Shown here piece after piece: positions 12,419-23,853 of a stretch of DNA of 64,000 nucleotides; the first letter of the stretch is position 1, and each line of letters begins with the position of its first letter. Made by a program: the position numbers and the translations under genes. The stretch comes from Cochliopodium minus (taxonomy: Eukaryota; Discosea; Himatismenida; Cochliopodiidae): positions 46,910 through 110,909 of the forward strand of contig JAMYWO010000053.1 in the NCBI GenBank assembly GCA_024220525.1, read 5' to 3'. The notes under the pieces were generated by a model, which worked only from the letters and a program-made list of their open reading frames with translations, was not told where the DNA came from and ran no database searches.

Positions 12419-13091
12419 GGGTCCAAATATTTGTTGTTGGAGGATTTGTCAGAGATTTGATTCTTGGACATGCAAATGATGACATAGATTTTGTTGTAGA
12501 GGGAGACGGAATAAGTTTCGCAGAGAGTTTAGCACAAAAACTGAAGGGAACTTGTAAAGTCCATCCTCAGTTCCACACTGCTGCCATCACTACTAAATCA
12601 GGTTTCAAATTGGATGTTGCAGCTGCAAGACTAGAGTTTTATCCTAAACCAGTATCTTTGCCTAGTAAAATTTTTTATTTTTTACATTTTTTCTTAAATT
12701 TTTTTATTTTTTTTTACATTTTTTATTTTTTTTTTTGTAAGTTTATTTTTTAATAAAATTATTTAAAGTTAATTTTTTTTTTATTGAAGTATTTTTAATT
12801 TTTTTAATTTTTTATTTTTATTTTTATTTTAAAGTATTTTTGATTTTTTTAATTTTTTAGTTGTCCAACTTTCTAATCTCAAGATGGATTTATTTAGAAG
12901 AGATTTTTCTATCAACGCACTAGCTCTTTCTCTCAACAAGAAGACGTGGGGAGACATTGTCGATTTCTTCAACTCTGTGAGGGACATAAACAACAAAAGG
13001 GTATCTGTTTTGCATTCTCTCTCATTCATTGAAGATCCAACACGTCTCTTTAGATGTATTAGATTTGCAGCAAGATATAACTTTAAAATAT
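12419..13091 (+). CDS. CCA-adding enzyme/poly(A) polymerase family, internal fragment
   Basis: Exons 12419-12664 and 12861-13091 give ~158 residues with the class II tRNA nucleotidyltransferase head domain: VVGGFVRDLILG, the catalytic DDIDFVV carboxylates, LDVAAAR, LFRRDFSINALAL, and the neck motif EDPTRLFRCIRFAAR. The enzyme adds CCA to tRNA 3' ends. The exon starts at an acceptor (AG 12417-12418), so upstream exons are missing, probably at the N at 12181. The last exon ends in phase 1 at a GT (13092) and no phase-compatible acceptor continues the family's C-terminal body and tail domains. The gene is therefore broken on both sides in this assembly. The motifs look intact. Confidence 0.85.
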
Positions 13092-13138
13092 GTAAAAAAA
13101 AAATGATTTTTGGTTTTTTTTAATTTTTACCTTAATTT

Positions 13139-13238
13139 TTATTTTTTATTTTTTTATTTTTTATTTTTTATTTTTTATTTTATTTTTTATTTTATTTTTT
13201 ATTTTTTATTTTTTATTTTTTATTTTTTATTTTTTTTT
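13139..13238. repeat. ATTTTTT microsatellite
   Basis: Near-perfect tandem ATTTTTT units between the CCA fragment and the zinc-ribbon/BRCT gene. Because neither flanking gene is complete here, this low-complexity block may hide a collapsed or misjoined stretch. Confidence 0.7.
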
Positions 13239-13264
13239 GATTTATTTCATTGTTCTTTATTTAG

Positions 13265-14841
13265 CTCGTTCATGATAGTGCATTGTATAAAAAAATCGTG
13301 AGGTTCGGATGCTCAGAGTTTCAAAACTTCAAAGCCTCCAACTTTCAATCCAAAATCCCCATTTCAAGATCAAGATCCCCCACCAAACCCAAACCCACCT
13401 CAACAGCCAAGAGAACTTTTGGCACCAAGAGATCTTCCAGATCTGAGAACAAGATCGATGACAAAATCATAGAGTTGAAAGAGTCTCAAGATATAAAAGA
13501 AAAAATCAGCTATTTCAATCAACTCGATTCTTTTTCTCTTGTTACTGAGGAAGAAGGTATATTATATTTTTTTTTAAAATTTTTTATTCTAATTTTTGTT
13601 TTATTTTTCCAATTTTATTTAATTTTTTCATTATATTTCTTGTTTTTTTTTTTTTTTCTCTTATTAATTTTCTTGTTTTTTTTTCTCTTATTAATTTTTT
13701 TGTATATTGTATTTATTCATTTTTTTTTGTATTTTTCAAATCAAATTTTTTTACATTATTTAGGTAGAACTCCTTACACTCCGAAAATGAAATCTTTGAA
13801 GGATGCACTCAACCCCAAGAAGAAATCTCCAACTCCCAGAAGCTCCCAAAGCCAGAAGAAATTTTGCAAAGCCTGCAACATGTTTTTCCCCGAAGGTTTC
13901 AACTTCTGTGGTAAATGTGGTGGAAAAACAGAAGAAAAAGGTAAAAAAAAAATAATAATTTTTTTAAATTTTAATTTTAATTTATTTATTTTTAATTTTT
14001 TAATTTTTGATTTTTTTTGTTTTTTAGCCACTCAAGAATCTAGCACTCAAAAAAAGAAGTCAGTTTCCAATTCTCAGAGATCGGAGAAGAAAGAGTTTGC
14101 GGAGCCATTGCCTATCGACAAAACTCCTCCCAAAAAACAGAAGACCGCCCACAAAAAGGACTCTAACAAAGAGGAAGACAAAGACAAAGGAAAAAAAACT
14201 TTTTTGTTTTCAGGAATTACCGATGGAAAGAAACGTGTATTACTAGCAAAACAATCGACCAAACTAAAAGCAACTGTTTTAGGTAAGAAAATAATTAATT
14301 TTTTATTTATTAGTTTAATTTTTTTTTTAATTTTTTTTATTTTTATTTTTATTTTTTATTTTATTTTGATTTTTTGTTTATTATTTTATTTTTATTTTTT
14401 ATTATTTTTTATTTTTTGTTTATTTTATAAGAGCAAAATGGTTTTGATCCACATATTACTCATGTCATTTCTCCCCCTAATAATCGCACACTCAAAACTC
14501 TTTGTGCCGCTCTTACTTCCAAGTGGATTGTCAGCCCCGAATGGGTGGAAGACAGCTCCCAAAAGAACAAATGGTTGCCGGAGAAGAATTACGGCACAAG
14601 AACAAGGAACCGTCCTTTCAAATCTAAAAAAGTTTTTATCACTGAAAGTTTTTTAAGCGAAAATAAGAACACAATTCTTTCAGAGAATAGTTTAAATATT
14701 TTGATTGTTAAAATAGGCAAAGGTGAAATTGTAAAATCAAAAAAGGGCGCCAATATCATTTTGACTGCTAGGGATCAGGCTGATAATCTCAAAAATTTAA
14801 ATTATGATCAGCTTTTGCAGCTCATACAACCCATTGATTGA
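13265..14841 (+). CDS. zinc-ribbon and tandem-BRCT protein (5' end uncertain)
   Basis: Exons 13265-13556, 13764-13940, 14028-14282, 14432-14841 (377 residues readable, beginning at an acceptor, no start codon seen). Order: a basic Ser/Pro/Lys-rich stretch; a zinc ribbon CKAC-x11-CGKC; a Lys-rich linker; then BRCT1 (TFLFSGITD... THVISPP... WIVSPEWVEDS) and a second BRCT-like unit (KKVFITESF... ending LLQLIQPID). BRCT pairs of this MDC1/PTIP-like type bind phosphoproteins in DNA-damage signalling; that role is inferred from family only. The first readable residues (LVHDSALYKKIVRFG) need an upstream phase-0 exon that I cannot find. Frame and phases are consistent from there to the stop. Confidence 0.75.
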
Positions 14842-14983
14842 AAAAAAAATAAAATAAGTGTAAGAAAAAGAAGGATAGAAATAAAAGGAATTTTTCATTT
14901 ATTTTTTTTTAATATTTTTAATTAATTAATTTTAAAACAATAATTTTTTTAAACAGATTTTTTTTTTTGGTTTTTTTTTTCTT

Positions 14984-17116
14984 TTAATCGATGGATTCCA
15001 TGTTGGATTGTCCTTCTTCTCCTTCTTCTCCCTTTTCTTCTTCAAGAGGAGGAAGGTCTTCTTTCTCTTCTTGTTCATCATCAACATCAATGCTAAGACC
15101 CAACTTTACCATACGATGGATTCTTTGAGAGAATGAAGAAGGATCTTCAAGAGAAAATCCAGATGAAAGAAGAGCAGTGTCGAACAACAAGCATACGAGA
15201 TCCTTCAAGGTTTTATCGTTCTTATCTTGTTCTGCTTTCTTTTTAAGTTCAATGATGATAGCATGTTCTGGGTTGATTTCCAAAGTCTTCTTGGATACCA
15301 TGAAAGTACTCATAGAGTTATCTCTGAGAGCTTGAGCTTTCATGATTCTTTCCATGTTTGCGGACCATCCGAATTCTCCAGTTACGAGACAGCAAGGAGA
15401 TTTGACGAGTCTATCAGAACATACGACTTTCTCTACTTTGTCTCCAAGAATATCCTTGATTACTTTGGTGAGTTCTTCGTTTTGTTTCTTGACTTCATCC
15501 CATTTCTTTTGTTCCTCTTCATTCTTTGGGAGTTCAATTCCCTCTTTGGTGACAGGAACAAGTTTCTTCTCATCGAATTCTTTGAATTTGGAAACAACGT
15601 ATTCATCAATAGCATCAGTCATGAAGATGACTTCAATTCCTTTTTTCTTGAATCCTTCCAAGAAAGGTGCATTTTGGATTGCTTTTCTTGATTCACCAGT
15701 AATGTAGTAGATATCCTTTTGATCTTTGTGCATGTTGTTGATGTATTCTTGGAATGAAACGTTTGCTTCTTCTCCAGATTTGGTAGAGTGATAACGGAGC
15801 AAAGATGCCAATTTCTTGGAGTTGGTACTGTCTTCATGAACTCCAAATTTAAGATTTCTTCCGAAAGCTTCGTAGAATTTCTTGAAATCTTCCTTGTTTT
15901 CTGCGATCTCTTCGAACATTTCGATGGATTTCTTGATGATGTTCTTTTTGATGATTTTAAGAATTCTGTTTTGTTGAAGGGTTTCTCTGGAGATGTTAAG
16001 AGGAAGATCTTCAGAATCCACAACTCCCTTGACGAATCCCAACCATTCTGGAATCAAGTCTTCACAGTTGTCCATAATGAAAACTCTACGAACATACAAT
16101 TTAATGTTGTTCAATTTCTTTCTGGTTTCGAACATATCAAAAGGAGCACGTTTAGGTACAAACAAGATAGCTTTGAACTCAAGTTGTCCTTCAACTGAAA
16201 AGTGTTTTACTGCCAAGTGATCTTCCCAATCGTTAGAAAGAGATTTGTAGAATGAAGAGTATTCTTCTTTGGTGATTTCCTTTGGATTTCTGGTCCAGAT
16301 AGGTTTTTGTTTATTAAGTTGTTCCCATTCATTGGTAATAGTTTTAACTTTCTTGGTTTTAACTTCCTTCTTTTCTTCTTCCTTATCTTCTTTCTCATCA
16401 ACTTCTTCAATCTTTGGTTGTTCTTCCTCTTTCTTTTCTTCAGTGGTTTCTTCAGGAACTTCCTCTTCAGTTTCTTTGGTGATGTAAAGTTGGATAGGAT
16501 ATTGGATGAATTCAGAGTGTTTCTTGATCACTTCTTTGATACGTTTCTCTTCAAGATATTCTTGTTGATCATCCTTCAAAACCAAAGAGATCTTGGTTCC
16601 TCTTCCCAATTTTTCTCCTTCAGTATCAAGACGAATGGTAAAGGATCCACCAGCATCAGATTCCCAAACGTATTGTTCATCATCATTGTGTTTGGTGGTT
16701 ACAATAACTTTATCTGCAACAAGATATGCACTGTAGAATCCAACACCAAATTGACCGATCATGGAGATATCAGCTTGTTCCTTGGACAATGCTTCCATGA
16801 AGGATTTTGTTCCAGATCTTGCGATGGTTCCCAAGTTGTTAATCAAATCAGTTTTGGTCATACCAATACCAGAATCGATGATATCCAATGTTTTCTTCTC
16901 TTTATCTCCTCTTATCTTGATGAATAATTCTTTTTGTCCTTCCAATACTTGTGGTCCTTCTTGAAGGGATGTATATCTGATTTTATCGATTGCATCAGAT
17001 GCATTTGAGACCAATTCTCTGAGAAATACTTCTTTGTTGGAGTAAAATGTATTGACGATCAATGACATCAATTGAGCAATTTCTGCTTGGAATGCAAATG
17101 TTTCTGGTTCAGACAT
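14984..17116 (-). CDS. HSP90: cytosolic HSP90 chaperone
   Basis: Intronless 710-aa protein, full length for cytosolic HSP90. N-terminal ATPase motifs are intact ([33 protein letters not shown]), followed by an acidic charged linker at ~215-255 and the middle and C-terminal domains ([27 protein letters not shown]). It folds kinases, receptors and other clients in the cytosol. The C-terminus reads ...SNMESID, not the canonical MEEVD bound by TPR co-chaperones, so TPR docking may be weakened. No ER-retention signal. It is convergent with the BRCT gene (142 bp apart). I saw no clear heat-shock elements upstream. Confidence 0.98.
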   Translation of the reverse strand: MSEPETFAFQAEIAQLMSLIVNTFYSNKEVFLRELVSNASDAIDKIRYTSLQEGPQVLEGQKELFIKIRGDKEKKTLDIIDSGIGMTKTDLINNLGTIARSGTKSFMEALSKEQADISMIGQFGVGFYSAYLVADKVIVTTKHNDDEQYVWESDAGGSFTIRLDTEGEKLGRGTKISLVLKDDQQEYLEEKRIKEVIKKHSEFIQYPIQLYITKETEEEVPEETTEEKKEEEQPKIEEVDEKEDKEEEKKEVKTKKVKTITNEWEQLNKQKPIWTRNPKEITKEEYSSFYKSLSNDWEDHLAVKHFSVEGQLEFKAILFVPKRAPFDMFETRKKLNNIKLYVRRVFIMDNCEDLIPEWLGFVKGVVDSEDLPLNISRETLQQNRILKIIKKNIIKKSIEMFEEIAENKEDFKKFYEAFGRNLKFGVHEDSTNSKKLASLLRYHSTKSGEEANVSFQEYINNMHKDQKDIYYITGESRKAIQNAPFLEGFKKKGIEVIFMTDAIDEYVVSKFKEFDEKKLVPVTKEGIELPKNEEEQKKWDEVKKQNEELTKVIKDILGDKVEKVVCSDRLVKSPCCLVTGEFGWSANMERIMKAQALRDNSMSTFMVSKKTLEINPEHAIIIELKKKAEQDKNDKTLKDLVCLLFDTALLSSGFSLEDPSSFSQRIHRMVKLGLSIDVDDEQEEKEDLPPLEEEKGEEGEEGQSNMESID

Positions 17117-17662
17117 AATATTTTAAAGAATAAAGAGTTTGTTTGAGTTTTAGTTTTAGTTTTTTTTTTTTTTTTTGATCTTTTTTGATAGTTGATTTTT
17201 CTTATTTAAAAATAAATTTTTAATTAATATTCAGTGAAAAAAAATATTTAATTTTCTTACAAAGAGAGATTTGATTAAACAAGTTAGCTGAATTTTAAAT
17301 TTAAAAGCATAACATTAAATATAAAAACTCAACTCAAATCAATATTTAAATCAACATTCCTCTAAAATGTATCTTGATTACTAAATTTTTATTGATCTAT
17401 TTTTTCAGTTTGACAAAACTGTTGTTGAACCTTTTTTTCCACACAATTTACAAACAAATTAAGGAAATTAGACAAAACTCATACATTTTAAAAGTATACA
17501 ATTTATCTTATTTTTGAAAGCTCAAAATCAAAATAGTAAAAGATCAGAAAACAAAATTTTGAAACATACAACGATCGTAAAATATCACATTTCATAAACA
17601 TTCAAAAGATTTTAAATATCAAGCAAAGAAATTAGAATAAATAAATAATAAAAAAAAAAAAA
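17117..17662. promoter_or_regulatory. divergent intergenic region, HSP90 and next gene
   Basis: 546 bp between two divergent start codons, so it must hold both promoters. Long T tract next to the HSP90 start and an A-rich leader next to the other gene. I looked for nGAAn/nTTCn arrays (heat-shock elements) and found no convincing one. Confidence 0.5.
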
Positions 17663-19400
17663 ATGATTATTGATGAAAATGAAATAAAGAATAGCAATAT
17701 AGATGAAAAAGAATTATTGATAGAAATAGAAAATTTGATAGATAAACACTTAAGAGAAGATGATTGTAAATAAATACCTAAAATAAAACAAATTTTAGGC
17801 GCAATAAATAAACCTTAACGATATTTTTTTTTTCATTTTCAATTTTCTTTGTTTTATATTGATTATAAATCATATAGTGGAAGGAAAATTATTGTTGGAA
17901 TCATCAGTAGATTCACATTATATAGTATCAGGAAATCTAATGAACACGATAATAGAAAAATTACTGAAAAGCAAAAATTTGGAGAACACATTAGAGTTGT
18001 ATGGGATGTTGAACCACATCTTATCGAGGAATCCCAAATCTATATATCCTACATCATGCGATATCGTCTATCAACAACAAACCAACACCAAGAAGAACAA
18101 CAAATCGATCTACACGAGGATATACAACGTGATCTCAGTATTGAGCAAAGAGAAGAGAGCATCTACCATCATAAATGATCTCAATGAAGGAGATATGAAA
18201 AATAAGAAGAGAAAGATTCAAGATGATGATATTGATGAAGATGTAAAAAAAAAAACAAACGAAATTTTTTTTTTTTTTTCACTGAATCAATTATTTTTTT
18301 TTCATAAATTTTTTTTTTAAAAAAAAATGTAGATATTGAGGTTGAACCTTCGTTATTTCTTCAAGTTCATTCTTTCAGTATTAACAAGTGAATTGGAAAT
18401 AACCAACGAAAATCTCAAAATAAAAAAACAATGTAAAATAACAAAACAAAACAAAAAATATTCAACTAAAATCATTCCATTTATTCTTAATAAATTTTTA
18501 AATTTTTTCATTTAATTTTATTTTTTATTTAATTTTTATTTATTATTTTTTTCTAATAAATTTAAAAAAAAAAAAAAGGTGCAAATATTGACAAAAAAGA
18601 TAAGAGAATTCCCGAAGAATTGGACTTTAAGAAATCCCTTTTGTACGAAATTTACAAAGAAAAGGCAGAAAATTTAATAGGTGATACATTCATGGGTAAA
18701 AATAAAAAAAATCAGAAATAACAATTAAAAATAAAAAATAAATAATCTTTTAAAATATAAAATAAAAATAATTTTTAAAAGGAATCAAAGCATTTGAGAA
18801 AAGGGATGATGAGGAGAGTGAAGAGTTGTTCGATATGTTCGTACACTTTGTTTATTTGTTGTGGAGTGTTGGAGAGTTGATAGATTCTTCCTATCTCCAC
18901 TTTTTTACTTCCAAATTCGACATTCTTGATCCATCTACCCAAATATTATTGTTGGAAGTAAAGAAATTATTTTTTTTTTTTAATTTTTTACTTTTTTTTT
19001 TAAAAATTTTTTTAATTTTTTAATTTTTTTTACTATTTAAAAGACACTCCCTTCCTCAGAAATGAAAAAGAACTTTTGTTTCAGAGTGATCAAAGAATAC
19101 TACAGCCCACCAGGACTGGGAAAACAGAAAATCAAATCAGACTACAACCTCAACAACCTCTTCAAGTTCAAAGCTACCAAAAACAAGAACTACTCTTTCG
19201 AGCTTCTCTTTTACCTAGTAACTCATTTGTGGCTCTCCATTGAAAAGATTGGTTTGTTTGAAGAGTTGTCAGGTGGTTTTGAAAAAAAAGATCTCAAAAA
19301 TTTCGTGCTTAATTTTGGGGTGGAGGAGTGTGATAGTGAAATCAAAAAAGAGTTTTATATCAATGGTCTTGAAAGAATTTTTATGAAGAAAACAAAATAA
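17663..19400 (+). CDS. unrecognised 405-aa protein
   Basis: Six exons: 17663-17765, 17878-18242, 18333-18432, 18579-18695, 18782-18957, 19044-19400. Phases close and each donor and acceptor is GT-AG. The N-terminus is acidic and helical (IDEKELLIEIENLIDKHL), a basic-acidic patch KKRKIQDDDIDED lies near residue 150, and the C-terminal third is mixed alpha with aromatics (FVHFVYLLWSVGELID, LLFYLVTHLWLSIEKI). No signal peptide or clear transmembrane segment. I do not recognise a family. The KKRK patch could be a nuclear signal. The exon model is better supported than any function. Confidence 0.7.
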
Positions 19401-19450
19401 ATTCTTTTTTTTTTTTTATACACAATTTTTTATTGTTAATAAATATTTTT

Positions 19451-20862
19451 TTATTCTTCTCCTGTTCTTTTGAAATGTTCTATGTAATCATGAAATATTT
19501 TATCTTTTTTCAAGTATCGATATGTTTTTTGTTCATTTATCAAAGAGGATGTTTCTCCATAATTGCTCCTTGCTATTACTAATGTATCCATTTTTGTTAA
19601 AATGAACCAGTCAAGAAAAGTTTTAGTATGCAAAAAAAGTTTATCCCCTTCCATGTCACCTTGATCTGAAATATGCAAAGGATTTCCATCTGTGACAATG
19701 ATCTCGTAAAGATTTTCATTCTTGTTGAATTTCTTATCAATTATTTCTCTAATTAAATTTATAGCTTTAACAGAATCAGAAGTAACAAAAATGACACATT
19801 TTTTGTTTTTATTTTCAACACAAACTTCAATTGCTTTTTGAGCGAAAATACCAGGTGTTTCCCAATCATATCTAACATCATAAGATTGAAAAAAGCTTGA
19901 ATCACCCATTCTCAATTGAATTCCAACAGTAAAAAATTTTTCTCGATTCTTTTCATTTAAATAATTTTGAAAATATTTTTTGTATTCTTTCAAAAGAAAA
20001 GGAGTGGGTTTCGATAAAAACAAATTCAAAACAATTTTCATCATTTCATATTTTGATAATTTTTTGAGGTAAAAAAATAGGGAGTTGATTCGTGATTGTA
20101 AATGTTCATTTTTCAGGAAACCGTCCCATTTGTCCACTGCAGGATTAACTTCAATCACATCATAATCTTTCCAATCTGAAATAAAATTATCTCCTTTATA
20201 AATATCGTCAGAATCAGGCAAACCTAACCAAAAATTAAAAAATTTAAAAAAAATAAAAAAATAAAAAAATAAAAAAATAAAAAAATAAAAAAATAAAAAA
20301 ATAAAAAAATAAAAAAATAAAAAAATATTAGATAACCTAATTCTAATACTTGCAAATCTTTTCTGGTTTCAGTATCAGATACATCATAAGTAAAAGGAGA
20401 TTCGGGAATAAAATAAAGGCCAATGTTGACAGGATAATCCAAAACAAACTTGAGATCAACCCCAGTGAACAAAGACCAATAAAACGCAATCACCAAATTT
20501 CTCACTCTGGATCCGTACCCCTGACATCCTTTCCTACATTTCAAAACTAAGGTTTTAGGTTTACATGGAGGATGTTTTTGAACGTAATCTTTGAAGATTT
20601 TCATGTGATTTAATATTTCCGCTCCGATTATCTTGAGATTTGATTTTCTTTGAAGGAGTTTTTTTGTTGATTGGAGATTTGGATAGAGCTCCTCTATTTT
20701 TTTAAATCCCTCTTTCTTCATCACACATTTTTCGAATTCATTAGGGAAATATTCATCTATCTCTGTTGTAATTTGATTGGATATGGGTTCATTTGAATTG
20801 TAAAGAAAATAAATGGTAAGAATGCAAGCAAATGAAATCAAATAAAGTCTTGACTTGTTCAT
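19451..20862 (-). CDS. fucosyltransferase-like type II membrane protein, copy 1
   Basis: Two exons on the minus strand: 20862-20337 and 20223-19451 (432 aa). Residues ~5-22 form a single hydrophobic anchor after a short basic N-terminus, the type II topology of Golgi glycosyltransferases. The core has a CRKGCQGYGSRVRNL segment followed by an aromatic helix and LDYP, then VGIQLRMGD and FVTSDSVKA. GYGNR and vGIQiR blocks occur in GT37/GT11/GT23-type fucosyltransferases, so a GDP-fucose-using enzyme is likely, though the acceptor is unknown. A diverged tandem copy follows (20984-22398). The intron is almost pure (A7T) repeat and is absent from copy 2. Confidence 0.75.
20224..20336 (-). repeat. 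intron made of an 8-bp (ATTTTTTT) tandem repeat
   Basis: On the coding strand it starts GTTATC, contains about nine ATTTTTTT units and ends TTGGTTAG. It interrupts the glycosyltransferase copy 1 reading frame between ...LEL and GLPDSD, where copy 2 reads straight through (LLGFPDSE). Confidence 0.8.
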
Positions 20863-20983
20863 GATTTGAATTGGGGTGTATTATATAAATTTACTTTTTG
20901 AGAAATTTCTTTATTTTGTTGGTATCAAAACGATATAAATTGTATTCTCGATTTTTTTTTTTTTTTTTCAGTGAAATGGGAAA

Positions 20984-22398
20984 TCAATACTGATAAGGAA
21001 GTTCCCCACCAGTCTTCTTGAAAAAATCCATGTAATTAATGAATGTCTTGGTAGATCGATCCCATCTCAAAGAATCAACAGCCAATCTCCATGAAGAAGT
21101 TTCTTTTAAACAAATATAAAATAAAAAAAAAAGAATAAACAGCAACAAATAATTTTTTTAAACACCAAACAATTTTTTTTTTAAAAAAAAAGAATAAGTT
21201 TACCTCCATAAACACTTCTTCCAAATATAAGAAAGTCCATCTCCGAAAGGATGTGCCAGTCAAGAAAAGTCTTCAGGTGGATGGTTTTGGCATCACCTTT
21301 GACTTTAATTGAAATGTGGCGAGGGTCACCATCGGTGGAAAAAATGACAGAATGCTTTGTTTTGGCTTGTATTTTCTTTCTGATAATGTCAATTGCTTTA
21401 ACAGAGTCAGAAGTGACAAAAAAGACGCATTTTTTTGAACTTTTAAGAAGGCAAATTTCGATGGCTTTGTCCGCAAAAATCTCAGGAGCTTCCCAACTGT
21501 GTCTGTTGTCTGTGTTTTCATTGAAGACAGCATCTCCCATTCTCATTTGAATTCCTATTTTGAAAGAGTTCTTCGCACTAAAATACTTTTCACTATATCT
21601 TTCGTACTCTCGTTTTAGAAAAGGAGAGGGAACAAAGAAAAGATCCAACACTATTTTAGCTAACTCATACTTGCTCTGTTTCTTCAAATAAGGAAATATT
21701 GCATTTATTCTTTCCTCGAAATAAGGATTCTCAAAGAAATATTGCCAATTATCCACTCCTGGATTAGCAAAGACAACATCGTTATGGTAGTAACTATCTA
21801 CATATTCTTTTGTCTTGTATTCTTGTTCAGAGTCAGGAAATCCAAGTAAAGTGCTTGTTAAGTTTTTGTTGTTTTCTGTTTGAGATAATTCATAAGTGAA
21901 GGGTTTTGTAGCAGCGAAATATTCATTGATGTTTATTGGGAAATCTAGAAGAAATTCCAGATCCATCCCTGAACTCAATGCCCAGTAGAATGATACTATC
22001 AATTGTCTCACCCTTCCTCCAAATCCTTGGCAACCTTCTCTACATTTGAACACTAATGTCTTTGGCTTACATTCTTTGTAATCTCTCGTGTATTTTTTGA
22101 AGAAGGTGAAATATTCTATCAATTTTGTTTGTATCGTTTTGATATCACTTCCTCTCTTTTTATTTATTGGATATAATTCTTCCATTGTCTTATAATTCAA
22201 TTTCTTCATCACACATCTTTCAAATTCATTTGGAAAATGTTCATTTGCCTCATATTTTTTTTCATATTCATATTCTTCGTCTGATAATGTCAAGATGAAC
22301 AAAAAATATAGGAATAATGCCAATATGATTAGATTTTTTAACTTATTCCTTTTTATTATGTTATTCAAACTATATAAACTATTTTTGGCTCTTCTCAT
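20984..22398 (-). CDS. fucosyltransferase-like type II membrane protein, copy 2
   Basis: Minus-strand exons 22398-21204 and 21102-20984 (437 aa). Same architecture as copy 1: basic N-terminus, hydrophobic anchor at ~23-38 (LIILALFLYFLFIL), CREGCQGFGGRVRQL, LDFPININ, VGIQ-type motif (here IGIQMRMGD), FFVTSDSVKA and FGRSVYGGE. The paralogues are clearly related but well diverged, and are about 120 bp apart head-to-tail. The intron splits the ...YGG/ETSSWR junction; copy 1 has no intron at the equivalent NYGETSS. The last exon ends ...GGELPYQY. Golgi residence is inferred from topology. Confidence 0.78.
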
Positions 22399-22562
22399 TA
22401 ATCTATTGCTTTATATCATGATTCAATTTTTTATATTTTTTGATTTAAAAAATGATTTGCCATTACTTTTAAAAATTTGAAGAGAAGTAATGAATGGAGA
22501 TCATTTGATTAAACTAAATCAATCACTTTTCAAAAATATGTTAAATTTTTAATTAAAAAAAA

Positions 22563-23644
22563 ATGAAATTGAAAAAGGGTAACAAGAAAATCAATTATTC
22601 TTCATATATCATCAACTCAATGAATCTTTAAAGTTAAATTCTTCTATGATACCGTTTCACCTTGTAAATCAAATTTTTCTTTTAATAATATATAAAGGGT
22701 AATCATAAAATCCCAAATAAAACATAGATTCCTATTTCGCATTTGAAGTAATGACAAGATATAGATCTATTTTAAAGCATACTGAATTAGAATTATGCGT
22801 AAGAAACCAAATTTTTACGAAAAAAATTTAAATTTTCTTCTAATAGCCATTCTTTCTTGGTGGAATAATGAAATTATCAGAGAACAATCCACCTGCTTTG
22901 AATAAAACAAAGGGTTTTATTTTTTTTTTCTCTGAAAATATTGAATCAATTAATAATTTGTTTGATGATAGCTTTATATATGTTGAATGATTTGGATTTA
23001 CAATCAAAATTCTTCCAACTAAAGTATGTTCAGCCACGTAATAAATCAAATCAATCCTAAATTTCTTTTAAAAATAAATTTATTTTTAAAAAAGCAACTT
23101 TTCCAATAAATACATTGAGAGTACAAAGAATATTGGTTGCCATCAAAGTAAATGAAAGTGTTGAAATGTTAGAAAAAGCAACAAGGGCATTCTACAGATC
23201 CAATTTCCAAGAATTTAAACCTATAAACGAAGAACCTGTAATTAGGTCCGTCCTAGAAGAAGTTTCTGGTCAAAAAGAATTTACAGATAAATACATGTCT
23301 CTTTCTGAAACTCAAGAAATAAAGAATAAACTAACAGAACTAACCAACTTTGCTTTCCAAAATAGATGTTATGGTAAATTTTAATTTTTTTTAAAAATTT
23401 TTAATTATTTTATTGTTTTATTGTTTTTACTCAATTATTCTTTAAAAAAGGTGCCCCATTTTTTCTTATTGAAGATTCTGAAACTAAAGAGAATTTAAGT
23501 TTTTTTGGTTCTGACAGAATTGAGTCTTTGTTCTATTTTTTGGGTGAGAAATATTCAGGTAAAACAATTTTTCTACCCTTTTTTTGAAATTTTAGCTTTT
23601 AACTTTTCTTAACAGGACCAAACCCAGGAAAATCAAACTTATAA
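22563..23644 (+). CDS. GSTK1: glutathione S-transferase kappa / DsbA-like oxidoreductase
   Basis: Eight short exons: 22563-22578, 22634-22663, 22728-22798, 22847-22913, 22972-23037, 23095-23373, 23451-23558, 23616-23644 (221 aa, matching the ~226 aa of the kappa family). Diagnostic blocks in order: VKFFYDTVSPYSYFAFEV (thioredoxin-fold start with SPYS active site), PFFLGGIMK, NNPPALNKTKA, LYMLNDL, PTFPINTLRVQR, the inserted helical domain, GAPFFLIED, FFGSDRIESL and LGEKYSGPNP. Kappa GSTs sit in mitochondria or peroxisomes; the C-terminus ...KSNL is not a clean PTS1. Exon 1 is only 16 nt. All phases agree, and the family alignment runs unbroken across the joins. Confidence 0.9.
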
Positions 23645-23853
23645 CTCTAAATAAACTTTTAAAATCAAATTTTAATAGAACCTTTCTTTTTTTATCAGAT
23701 TGAAAAGAATAGAATTGTGAAAAGAATACAATTGTTATATCATAAATAATTCTTCATGATTTGAAAATTCACAAGTTGATAAGAAAATATTTAAATAAAA
23801 TTTGAATATTTCACTTTCAAAAAAAATAAAAAAAAAGGAGATAGGAAAACAAA

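Noticed and set aside
13283-13500. Alternative Pro-rich reading frame in the BRCT gene's first exon
   Set aside because: It hits a stop within the exon, while the chosen frame continues through three further phase-matched exons.
12419-14841. A natural fusion of the CCA enzyme with the BRCT protein
   Set aside because: Exon phases do not match (1 versus 0) and the enzyme's C-terminal domains are missing; a broken or misjoined assembly is simpler.
15227-16927. Open frames opposite HSP90 (up to 206 residues)
   Set aside because: They mirror the codon bias of HSP90 on the other strand, have no start context or family match, and HSP90 is unmistakable.
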